From positions 500,501-564,500 of the forward strand of contig JAUJYZ010000885.1 of the NCBI GenBank assembly GCA_033675265.1: a stretch of 64,000 nucleotides of DNA, given 5' to 3'. Made by a program: the position numbers and the translations under genes. The number at the start of each line of letters is the position of its first letter. Position 1 is the first letter of the stretch. The stretch is from Actinostola sp. cb2023 (lineage: Eukaryota > Cnidaria > Anthozoa > Actiniaria > Actinostolidae). A model generated the notes under the pieces. The model searched no databases and had not been told where the DNA came from. It worked only from the letters and a program-made list of their open reading frames with translations. This document shows, piece after piece, positions 58,001 through 62,684 of the stretch.

Positions 58001-60495
58001 AAAACTTTGAAAATATCTTCCATAAAGAGATTCGCTGTCCTAAAAAATATAATAAACAAGAAATGAATGAATGAATAAATAAATAAATGAATGAATGAAT
58101 GGCAGACTGACTGACTGACTGATGGACTGACTGACTGACTGACTGACTGACTGACTGACTGACTGACTGACTGACTGACTGACTGACTGATGGACTGACT
58201 GATGGACTGACTGATGGACTGACTGACAGAATGAATGAATGAATAAATGAATGGATGGATGGACAGATGGATTGAATGAATTAATGAATTAATGAATGCA
58301 CAAAATACATACATGTATGTATATGCACTTAGTTTAAATTTGACACGGTTTTCTTTGTTATTCATAGGGCTTTATCTCCGGTATTGACCGGTTGAACAAT
58401 AGAATTGAATTGAATTGCTCATTATGAATTCACCGAGATGTATCCATATACAGCCCTGGGTTGTATATGAATACATCCCGGTGAATTCATAATGAGCACT
58501 GAAATGCTATTCTTCATGCTATTCATATAGTATTCATGCTAAATAACACTCCAAAAAATACCAGAAAATGCCTCAGATAAGATTGCTTCGTGCGAAAACC
58601 TTGTCAAATTTAAACAAAGTCAGATAAATACCTCGAACGTCGGCAATAAGCCTATAAATCCCGAGGGCCTACGGCCCTCGGGATTTATATGGCTTATTGC
58701 CTACGTTCTCGGTATTTATCTCTTACATTGTACAATGCATGTACATGTAACATGTAATTTGAAAAGTAAAAAGTAAACAAACAAGCAAACAGACAGACAG
58801 ACAGACATACAGAGGGAAAACAGATTAGACAAATGTACAGACCTAGTCTGACAGTCCAAGACACAACATTCAAACACACACCTTGCAGTGATTAAATGCA
58901 CCACGGATGATCCTAAATGCTCCAGGATGCAAGGAATGGATTTGCTTAATTGATAACTCATTATGAGCTGACTGAGATGCATGTATTGCACAGCTTTCCA
59001 GGCACTCCAGACAGTTAATGATGCCCTGAAAAAGCATCATAGAACCAGACAACACTATTTCATTACATTGATTTTACAGTCGTTTTCGTATGAGTGGGAA
59101 GTAGTTACGGTACGGTTCGTACCGTGCGGTGACCGTATCGCGCCATCATCATGTGGTATCCAAGCATTCTGATTGGTTGAGCGATGATTTTGTGTGCTGT
59201 GATTGGTTGAATACAATGTCTTCGATTTCATACCGTGACCGTAACTCCATACCGTAGGTTTCCCACTCATACAAAAATGACTCTATAGTGTCCCCAATTA
59301 GTAGGCTACTTGTGGCCAGCTACTACTTGACACTTAAATAAAGTTAACGATTGATTGATTGATTGATAATAAAAGTAAATTATGATTACAAATATTACTG
59401 TCTGATATTAAAAGAAGAAAAGGTCATGTCAGATACTGATTGACTAATAATGGTGACAGACATTTGCGAATACAGTTGAACCTCTATTAAGCAGCCACCC
59501 TCGTGGAATTGGCCATGTGGCTGCTAAATGGAGGTTGGCTACTAGGTGGCCACTTAATAGAGGTTCGACTGTACTGTACATTAAAGGTAATCACATCAAA
59601 CCAATGTTAAAGTGAATTTTGTACAGCCAAATGAAGTTATTGGAGTTTAGCCAGCTTTATCTATTTGAAAGTACTGGGCATATTTTGATTATCCTGGTCA
59701 TTCATTTTCTTGACATGTATATGTATTACCTTCAGATAGGAATGTATTTCTTGAACACATGATTCATTTTCTTCATCATCAATGAGTTTTTGTAGTAGGT
59801 CTGTTACTTTGACAAGGCTTTCTAGGACAGCATCACAGACCTGAGAACAAGACATGGACCATTTTATTGATTCAGGGAATTATTCATTTGTTTATTGATT
59901 GATTGTTTCATTTCATCCATTCATCTGTACTCATTCATTCATTCATCCATTTATAATCATTTGTCCATCCATTCGTTCATGCATTCATTCATTCAAATAT
60001 TTTGTCAATACACAGTAGTGGGAATTAGAAATGTACATGTGTAGGTAAATGTACAAATCAACACTGACCTTTGGCACAACTTTAGCAAAGTATTCTGTCT
60101 CTATTTCAAATAATGAGATGTTGGGAAGAACTTCATAAGTTAGAGATGTCAAAAACCCTAAAAACGAAATCACAAAGAATGAATAAAAGAATGAATGGAT
60201 GGGATATGCAGTGATACTTTGCAAGTTTGGTGCAATCTATCTCTGCATGCTTCATTACCTATTTTGTCATTGAAATCTTCTTCTTGACAAAAACTGTTCT
60301 GCTCAATTGTAAAGGAGAAGCATTGACAGGGTTAACGGACAAAGACAATATATGACATACACGAATAGAAAGTGGACAAATGTAAGTTACATGTGGCTGA
60401 TTCTTATAAGTTAATACAGTAAAGCAGGATACAATTAACTCTTCGCAGTTTTTATCGATGTTTTCGCTTTGCAGAAACGGAGAAGACGACGCCAT
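40690..60495 (-). CDS. FIRRM: FIRRM (C1orf112) homologue, whole gene
   Basis: At least 30 exons on the minus strand join in phase to about 963 codons; human FIRRM has about 850. Recognition comes from colinear similarity to human C1orf112: the HCKDSESLYG / FKKTFQLQK / LMELIEKV stretch (exons 5-7), VNTWKVL (8), PPSLSAPPI (12), [11 protein letters not shown] then AELCSQHV (19-20), PPSKTENLL (22), [15 protein letters not shown] (26) and a C-terminal LQ.LKLKQFI helix. The known family role is an alpha-helical partner of the AAA ATPase FIGNL1 that limits RAD51 during homologous recombination and interstrand-crosslink repair. Exons 24 and 25 do not join in phase, so one short exon (length 2 modulo 3) is missing from my model; the total length supports this. 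The gene is divergent from the one at 60,974. Introns are mostly tandem repeats. Confidence 0.85.
41030..41595. repeat. (CATC)n / (CATT)n microsatellite
   Basis: Long ATCC/ATTC runs in the last FIRRM intron. This is one of the few arrays that is purine-rich on the sense strand. Confidence 0.95.
41609..41647 (-). CDS. FIRRM: FIRRM exon 29
   Basis: A 39-nt exon, [13 protein letters not shown], similar to the basic human PYAKRARQE segment. Acceptor ATTGCCATAG, donor GTAAAT. Confidence 0.65.
41737..42082. mobile_element. Tigger/pogo-type MITE interrupted by MITE A
   Basis: The ends CAGTCGATCCCTGCTTTACG and CGTAGTAACGGGGTTCGACTG are complementary with mismatches, as in pogo/Tigger-type elements. 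A MITE A copy (41,765-41,944) sits inside it. Confidence 0.65.
41765..41944. mobile_element. MITE family A, nested copy
   Basis: It starts AGTCGTTTTCGTACAAGT and ends CATACGAAAACGACTC. The middle holds CAACCAATCA twice, as in other copies. Confidence 0.75.
42109..42213 (-). CDS. FIRRM: FIRRM exon 28
   Basis: 35 codons: [20 protein letters not shown], ending KATNSIE. Acceptor TTGAATATCAG, donor GTAGAT, phase 0. Confidence 0.65.
42345..42655. repeat. 19-bp minisatellite
   Basis: Units are GTCACGCAGGCTAACGAAA with variants. It is in the intron between FIRRM exons 27 and 28. Confidence 0.95.
42966..43403 (+). CDS. Hypothetical intronless ORF inside a FIRRM intron
   Basis: An open frame of about 145 codons starts at ATG 42,966 ([20 protein letters not shown]). 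The middle is Lys/Met/Thr-rich and the tail acidic and polar. It lies antisense in the intron between FIRRM exons 27 and 28. No family is recognised; chance is possible. Confidence 0.25.
   Translation: MYLEVLHHLLLQTLTMLTNAYAVRGRPTLKDVSERFWTGPFRELKAIKEKSKQTMSKYEQMMARNGKQMTTNDETMTKNLIINSCTEKYYSDADEYQTPDQAEENTSTLMNDDKKCSTTVAILEEHEAKHSQNNHSTRKKISLNS
43418..43816 (+). CDS. Hypothetical small membrane protein ORF inside a FIRRM intron
   Basis: About 132 codons from ATG 43,418. There are two hydrophobic segments ([15 protein letters not shown] and [20 protein letters not shown]), then a basic Cys/His-containing tail ([12 protein letters not shown]). It starts 15 nt after the previous ORF in another frame, so the two may be one broken gene. 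Function unknown. Confidence 0.28.
   Translation: MINLVLFCLLLVVSTMNMSQNTTFGVVLPSVSLAMLCTISVLVSYVLSSTEAAMNIFDDHDIVEKAMQLYVNIHHDDSMTIKMRKDCRSRYAKFVYYNHNRVVCYCHGGRRDREPSRLPVKKLTVFHKRAEN
44368..44445 (-). CDS. FIRRM: FIRRM exon 27
   Basis: 26 codons: [20 protein letters not shown], then SDFLSN. It matches the human HEEIVPQCL...VVSFL region. Acceptor TCGTGACAG, donor GTAAGG. Confidence 0.8.
44727..45793. repeat. 62-bp array carrying exon end and splice donor, about 17 copies
   Basis: On the sense strand each unit ends AAGGCATTTGCAGAG, the last 15 bases of FIRRM exon 26, with the donor GTATTACTGATAGAAC at the next unit start. The first unit is continuous with the real exon. Confidence 0.95.
45794..46051 (-). 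CDS. FIRRM: FIRRM exon 26
   Basis: 86 codons: [20 protein letters not shown], then [21 protein letters not shown]. It matches human RSWLLEQHTLEAFTQFAE. The donor GAG|GTATTACTG and the last 15 exon bases are repeated in the 62-bp intronic array that follows. Confidence 0.88.
46081..47165. repeat. Higher-order minisatellite based on GGTTAGTCTCG
   Basis: 11-bp (GGTTAGTCTCG) and 18-bp (plus TGTCTCG/TGTCTCA) units with GTGTCTAGGATTGGTCTCG variants, about 1.1 kb, in the intron between FIRRM exons 25 and 26. Confidence 0.95.
47395..47470 (-). CDS. FIRRM: FIRRM exon 25
   Basis: It reads [20 protein letters not shown], then LPDFE. It needs two carried bases, but exon 24 ends in phase 0, so a short exon between 47,471 and 48,253 is missing from the model. 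That intron holds a MITE and two foldbacks. Confidence 0.7.
47521..47724. mobile_element. MITE family A copy
   Basis: AGAGTCGTTTTCCTATGAGT at one end and CATATGAAAACGACTCT at the other; about 204 bp. Confidence 0.8.
47765..47925. mobile_element. Foldback element
   Basis: TATACACTCATTTCGATAAA and complement, with arms of about 65 bp. Confidence 0.75.
47983..48125. mobile_element. Foldback element
   Basis: AATTGAAGGGGTCCCTACAA and near-complement at 48,100-48,125; the central arms also pair. Confidence 0.75.
48254..48334 (-). CDS. FIRRM: FIRRM exon 24
   Basis: 27 codons: [20 protein letters not shown], then QPEDYAR. It corresponds to human FSLLLPLLGFFIQTLDP. Phase 0 out, which does not fit exon 25 directly. 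Confidence 0.75.
48419..48617. repeat. (ATC)n-rich microsatellite
   Basis: CATCATATT/CATCATCAT runs between FIRRM exons 23 and 24. Confidence 0.95.
48665..48877 (-). CDS. FIRRM: FIRRM exon 23
   Basis: 71 codons: [20 protein letters not shown], ending [16 protein letters not shown]. It aligns with the human IIEVVSQLWAFLNIKQV region. Donor GTGCAT. Confidence 0.8.
48950..49048 (-). CDS. FIRRM: FIRRM exon 22
   Basis: 33 codons: [20 protein letters not shown], then [13 protein letters not shown]. It matches human FSPKEAENLPLWQHISFQALP. Donor AGG|GTTTGT. Confidence 0.85.
49120..49512. repeat. (GGAA)n microsatellite
   Basis: About 100 GGAA units, with GAAC interruptions at the low end. It sits next to the donor of FIRRM exon 21. 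Confidence 0.95.
49525..49614 (-). CDS. FIRRM: FIRRM exon 21
   Basis: 30 codons, [20 protein letters not shown], then [10 protein letters not shown]. The donor GTAAAACT lies 14 nt before a long TTCC microsatellite. Confidence 0.75.
49686..49737 (-). CDS. FIRRM: FIRRM exon 20
   Basis: It reads [17 protein letters not shown], matching human GTAELCAHHVTIV. Acceptor TTATTTCAG, donor GTAAGG. Confidence 0.85.
49765..50350. repeat. (GATG)n and (GACA)n microsatellite with 90-bp duplicated segments
   Basis: A pure ATGG tract (50,118-50,348) is preceded by near-identical segments (GAATGCAGGAATTGATGGAT) with GACA runs. Confidence 0.95.
50389..50471 (-). CDS. FIRRM: FIRRM exon 19
   Basis: It reads [17 protein letters not shown], then [11 protein letters not shown]. 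It is a strong match to human LLAMDAWCFLAR. Donor AG|GTATTG, phase 2. Confidence 0.85.
50501..50697. repeat. 14-bp minisatellite
   Basis: Units AATCAGCCAGGCAG, about 14 copies, between FIRRM exons 18 and 19. Confidence 0.95.
50737..50813 (-). CDS. FIRRM: FIRRM exon 18
   Basis: It reads [20 protein letters not shown], then SCFSFV. The in-phase acceptor is GGAAAG|TT. It aligns with human VTLYQHVCVHLCTFI. Donor GTAAGT. Confidence 0.75.
50913..50963 (-). CDS. FIRRM: FIRRM exon 17
   Basis: A 51-nt exon, [17 protein letters not shown], matching human CSGELSLPVHLQGL. Phase 1 to 1, donor GTAAAC. Confidence 0.75.
51315..51366 (-). CDS. FIRRM: FIRRM exon 16
   Basis: It reads [17 protein letters not shown], like the human ISLLKAVFYSF region. 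Donor T|GTAAGTG, phase 1. Confidence 0.75.
51444..51487 (-). CDS. FIRRM: FIRRM exon 15
   Basis: A 44-nt exon, [15 protein letters not shown], matching human PKEVQTLW. Acceptor TTGTTTTCAG, donor GTACCG. Confidence 0.75.
51847..51924 (-). CDS. FIRRM: FIRRM exon 14
   Basis: It reads [20 protein letters not shown], then LPGQS. Acceptor CCCTTTGCAG, donor GTGAGT, phase 1 to 1. Confidence 0.7.
52186..52346. mobile_element. MITE family B, short copy
   Basis: GCCCAGACACATGATGCAAC at the left is complementary to the right end (GTTGCATCATGTGTCTGAGC). It contains TTGCAACGTTGCGCGCAACA. Confidence 0.75.
52370..52470 (+). repeat. SINE-like 3' tail
   Basis: GTAAAGCACATTGAGACTAT, then CTCTATAAGAATGTCCATTA and an ATT-rich end, a pattern common at SINE/LINE 3' ends. 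Head not identified. Confidence 0.4.
52553..52622 (-). CDS. FIRRM: FIRRM exon 13
   Basis: It reads [20 protein letters not shown] and ends in phase 1 at ACAA|GTAAGT. It corresponds to human FMQVVLDS. The intron before it holds about 1.6 kb of tandem repeats. Confidence 0.75.
52698..53172. repeat. (AAGG/CAAGGAAG) minisatellite
   Basis: GGAAGCAA-type units, with two GGAAGCTTTAGGAAGCAATG interruptions. Lys/Gln/Ser or Leu/Pro/Cys open frames here are repeat artefacts. Confidence 0.95.
53180..54285. repeat. ATGG/ACACAGGG minisatellite
   Basis: 20-24-bp units of GGATGGATGGACACAGGGAT with AGAAAGGG and AATACAGGG variants, about 1.1 kb, between FIRRM exons 12 and 13. Confidence 0.95.
54424..54499 (-). 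CDS. FIRRM: FIRRM exon 12
   Basis: It reads [20 protein letters not shown], then SVLVV. It matches the human FPPSLYATRIS region. Acceptor TATGCTTTCAG, donor GTTAGT. Confidence 0.75.
54655..54719 (-). CDS. FIRRM: FIRRM exon 11
   Basis: It reads [20 protein letters not shown] and ends in phase 2 at TACAG|GTACTA. Phase fits both neighbours. Confidence 0.65.
54966..55035. repeat. (AAT)n microsatellite
   Basis: AATAATAAT run just downstream (sense) of FIRRM exon 10 donor. Confidence 0.9.
55037..55123 (-). CDS. FIRRM: FIRRM exon 10
   Basis: 29 codons, phase 0: [20 protein letters not shown], then GHLMHIVK. Acceptor TGTGTTTCAG, donor GTATTA. Confidence 0.75.
55456..55672 (-). CDS. FIRRM: FIRRM exon 9
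   Basis: A 217-nt exon: [20 protein letters not shown], then [15 protein letters not shown], ending LRQSLAKR. The donor CGA|GTATGA is chosen for phase. It aligns with the QSIIKSQLKHKDIITSLCEDI region. Confidence 0.75.
55738..56617. mobile_element. Large TIR element with captured exon-like ORF and 10-bp array
   Basis: Ends GCGCGATCAAACAGTGCATG and, at 56,595-56,617, the complement with mismatches; ATGATAGTCGATGATAG repeats lie inside. An internal ATG at 55,961 has good context (CAAAATGG) and opens [20 protein letters not shown], then [25 protein letters not shown] array lies at 56,240-56,443. It is in a FIRRM intron. Confidence 0.6.
56240..56443. repeat. 10-bp array (TAGTTGGTGA)n, about 20 copies
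   Basis: Almost perfect, with one ACACAATG interruption at 56,333. It is inside the TIR element. Confidence 0.95.
56733..56817 (-). CDS. FIRRM: FIRRM exon 8
   Basis: It reads [20 protein letters not shown], then VNTWKVLNR. The NTWK motif matches human FIRRM. Acceptor TCATTTTCAG, donor AG|GTGAGG (phase 2). Confidence 0.8.
57104..57396. mobile_element. Foldback element with about 65-bp arms
   Basis: TACAGCTATTTCAAAAAAGG at 57,107 and its complement at 57,375-57,394; the inner GCATACCAAGCCCGAAATG also pairs. Confidence 0.8.
57412..57472. repeat. Short hairpin
   Basis: CTGTATGGGAATT and AATTCCCATACAG around a short loop. Confidence 0.7.
57722..57797 (-). CDS. FIRRM: FIRRM exon 7
   Basis: It reads [20 protein letters not shown] and ends in phase 1 at donor GGAG|GTAAGA. 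It continues the LMELL block of the family. Confidence 0.8.
57953..58039 (-). CDS. FIRRM: FIRRM exon 6
   Basis: 29 codons: [19 protein letters not shown], then FKKTFQLQK. It follows HCK exactly as in human (HCKNSESVY). Acceptor ATTTTTTAG, donor GTATGT. Confidence 0.85.
58071..58260. repeat. (GACT)n microsatellite
   Basis: GACTGACT runs with GATGGACT variants, just downstream (sense) of exon 5 and before exon 6 of FIRRM. Confidence 0.95.
58417..58500. repeat. Hairpin
   Basis: GCTCATTATGAATTCACCGA and CGGTGAATTCATAATGAGC, about 40-bp arms. Confidence 0.8.
58621..58726. repeat. Near-perfect palindrome
   Basis: AGATAAATACCTCGAACGTC pairs with the right end; the centre is CCCGAGGGCCTACGGCCCTCGGG. 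Confidence 0.85.
58882..59025 (-). CDS. FIRRM: FIRRM exon 5
   Basis: 48 codons: [19 protein letters not shown], ending [16 protein letters not shown]. It matches the human LPSSVLHIIKSTFVHCK region closely. Donor GTGTGTG. Confidence 0.85.
59077..59284. mobile_element. MITE family A copy
   Basis: ACAGTCGTTTTCGTATGAGT and ACTCATACAAAAATGACTCT ends, with GATTGGTTGA motifs inside (reverse orientation to the 47,521 copy). Confidence 0.8.
59473..59571. mobile_element. Tigger/pogo-type mini-element
   Basis: CAGTTGAACCTCTATTAAG and the complement CTTAATAGAGGTTCGACTG, flanked by TA on both sides. Confidence 0.75.
59730..59840 (-). CDS. FIRRM: FIRRM exon 4
   Basis: 37 codons, phase 0 on both sides: [19 protein letters not shown], then [17 protein letters not shown]. 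Acceptor TTGTTCTCAG, donor GTAATA. Confidence 0.75.
60069..60157 (-). CDS. FIRRM: FIRRM exon 3
   Basis: It reads [17 protein letters not shown] and ends VVPK; acceptor TTCGTTTTTAG, donor GTCAGT. It aligns with the early FFSQVLPK region of human FIRRM. Confidence 0.75.
60259..60298 (-). CDS. FIRRM: FIRRM exon 2
   Basis: A 40-nt exon, acceptor TTGAGCAG, donor GTAATG, reads [13 protein letters not shown]. Phase 0 in, phase 1 out. Confidence 0.6.
60391..60495 (-). CDS. FIRRM: FIRRM exon 1 (start)
   Basis: It begins at ATG 60,495 with [16 protein letters not shown]. The donor is uncertain: CAT|GTAACT (exon end 60,391) or ACT|GTATTA (60,418), both phase 0. Confidence 0.6.
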
Positions 60496-60973
60496 TGTCT
60501 CATCCTTACACCAGGTTTAGTGCCAAAGTTCGTTTAGTTTCGTTTAAGTTTGTGCGTCCGCCATGTTGTTTTTTGATCCAAGTTTCCCGCGATTTTATCA
60601 CGTGGTTTTTACCTAGGACCTCGCGTCCAATTTCAACCAAGGTTTTTAAACTTCTTCGCATTGACTTCTTCGGTATTTCCCCTTCGATCCTTTTTCGAAG
60701 AAATTAAAAAAAAAATGGAAATGACAAAATAGAATACCAAATTCTGGTATAAAATTGAGTCTTTGAAAGGCGATTGTTTCTGAAATGTGGAATTTTTTCA
60801 CTCGGACCCAGGTTAATGAGATGTAAATTTTACCAGGAACGCCTGCTTGGAATTGTTTGGCGGGAAAACTTGTCACAAACACACACTACAGTCGTGTAGC
60901 AGTGTTGTAAGGCTTTATTTCTTGAAGTTATCATGGTTTTTCTTCCTTCATTGCCCGATCGTATTGCTCGCAG
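60496..60973. promoter_or_regulatory. Divergent promoter region
   Basis: These 478 bp separate the FIRRM start codon (minus) from the first recognised exon of a plus-strand gene. No other gene is seen here and no clear TATA box. A shared bidirectional promoter is inferred from position only. Confidence 0.45.
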
Positions 60974-61195
60974 GTAAGGTATCTAGACGACAAGCACAGA
61001 TCGTTCAATTATATCGATCTCCACTTTGACATTTACGAAGTTTTAGGACGAGATTTGATCGAACGAGTTGAATCCATTTTGGTTGGATTCGCTGAAGAGG
61101 TATCAGATCAGTTCCACAAGTATATAATCGATCTTTATTTCCACAGTTTAGTCAGTTTGCAGAGAGAATTTGAGGATGATATTCTTACTAAAAAG
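60974..61195 (+). CDS. Unrecognised gene, early exon
   Basis: The exon encodes 74 codons: RYLDDKHRSFNYIDLHFDIY, then EVLGRDLIERVESILVGF, ending DILTKK at donor GTAAAATG. It looks helical, and I do not recognise the family. The acceptor is a pyrimidine tract followed by CTCGCAG at 60,973, and the exon itself begins GTAAGG. An ATG at 60,932 opens a different frame (MVFLPSLPDRIAR) that ends at the same CGCAG|GTAAGG, so this junction can be read as an acceptor or a donor. Exon 1 is therefore unresolved. Confidence 0.6.
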
Positions 61196-61611
61196 GTAAA
61201 ATGTGGTCAGTGCTTGAATAATGATTGTTTTGATCGTTGATCATGATTGAAATGTACAACATTAAGCCTTAAGCTTAATCCATTGAAAGCAACAGCAGAT
61301 CGTTTTACTTTCAAATATGTTTTACTTTCAATAAACTATTACTGTAACAACATTTGTACCAGTAATAATTGATTGTAAATGGATAGTTGGTGTATTTACC
61401 AACATAATAAATGTAGATGTAGATAAATACATTGTACAACTGTTGGTATCATTTCCATATTAACATTGTCATCACTATTTGCCATCATCAACACCATCAA
61501 TATCAATGATTATGATTATATACTTAATACTTCTCATCTATAATCTATAAGAGAGCACTAATAAAGTTGTTGTTGTGTCATCACGCCAGGATTATATAGT
61601 TATTACGTATG

Positions 61612-61736
61612 TAAGATATACATTTTTTCTTTAGTTCAACGTTTTCGATCATTCGATCATCATCAGGTTCAATGAGATGATGATCGAATGATCGAAAACG
61701 TTTAACTAAAGAAAAAATGTATATCTTTACATATGT
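61612..61736. mobile_element. Foldback element
   Basis: TACATTTTTTCTTTAGTTCA and its complement, with a GATCATTCGATCATC core. Arms about 50 bp. Confidence 0.8.
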
Positions 61737-61904
61737 AATAAAGTTGTTGTTGTTGTTGTTATTATTATTTCAGTCTGTCATCGCCATCATCATTACCATT
61801 GTCAGTCATCACCATGCAGCACCATCATGTTTCAAAGCCATCAACAACAACTCCAGTTTTTCATATTTGTATTATTATGTTTAATAATAATGTATTTTTC
61901 AACA

Positions 61905-61971
61905 GGGTTACATTAAGAAGAAATGTCAAATAATGCAACCTCACTTACCAGAATATGCAAAAAACAAGTAA
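61905..61971 (+). CDS. Unrecognised gene, next exon
   Basis: The acceptor is TTTTTCAACAG. The exon reads GYIKKKCQIMQPHLPEYAKN and ends in phase 2 at AACAA|GTAAGT. It joins the preceding exon in phase 0. Later exons are not found before the window ends. Confidence 0.55.
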
Positions 61972-62284
61972 GTATCACAATCAGTTTTCTTCATATGTAA
62001 ACTTCAGTAAACAGTCAAAAACTCATTAATTATTCATGAGGAAAACAGCCAACCAGGTGTCCTCAATTTGGTCACATGATGGCACTGGATACCCCGGAAA
62101 GTCCGCTCTTGAGTACTTTGAAATATTATTTCAAGTCCTTGGAATAGAAATATCATATAAATCAATAACTTAATTTCTGAATACTATTTCAATTTTAACT
62201 TAGACACAAGTAACATGTTATTTGTCTTAAAAAACTGGGAATGCATGATTTTTAACTGCTTAAAAAACGCATTTAATAATTAAT

Positions 62285-62362
62285 TCATAAACTCGATACG
62301 GCAGGGATTCAAACCCGGAACACTCCATTGCTAATCCCTTCCCTTACCACTATGCCATCAGG
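62285..62362 (-). repeat. tRNA-derived SINE head (probable)
   Basis: On the minus strand, TGGCATAGTGGTAAGGG fits a Pol III A box, and 40 nt later GGGTTTGAATCCC fits a B box. The acceptor stem does not pair, so this is not a functional tRNA. Confidence 0.55.
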
Positions 62363-62517
62363 TAGTAGTTCGATGGGTATCACGGAATTTGATTTACCTT
62401 TATCTTGGCATTCTTTTAATGCGTCATTGAATTTTTTGTTTTGTTTAATAAACAAATACAAAACTATTGCCATTTCAAGAAACAAATTCCTCCCGAATAA
62501 TTAATTTGTTTTAGAAG

Positions 62518-62614
62518 TAGTTCAAAGGCCTCCAATTCGGACTGGACGGGGTTTCAAGTCCTCGGCCTCGCCTCAGACTTGAAACCCCATCCAGTCCTCA
62601 TTGTCGGCCTTTAA
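62518..62614. repeat. Hairpin
   Basis: AAAGGCCTCCAATTCGGACT pairs with the right half (CAGTCCTCATTGTCGGCCTTT); ACGGGGTTTCAAGTC also pairs. Confidence 0.75.
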
Positions 62615-62684
62615 ACATTATGTCAACTCTTGTTATAGTGGAGAACCTTGGACGTGTTTTTGATGTCCGTCGTTACAAGAGTCC

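Noticed and set aside
62285..62362. Functional tRNA gene
   Set aside because: A and B boxes are present but the acceptor and anticodon stems do not pair properly.
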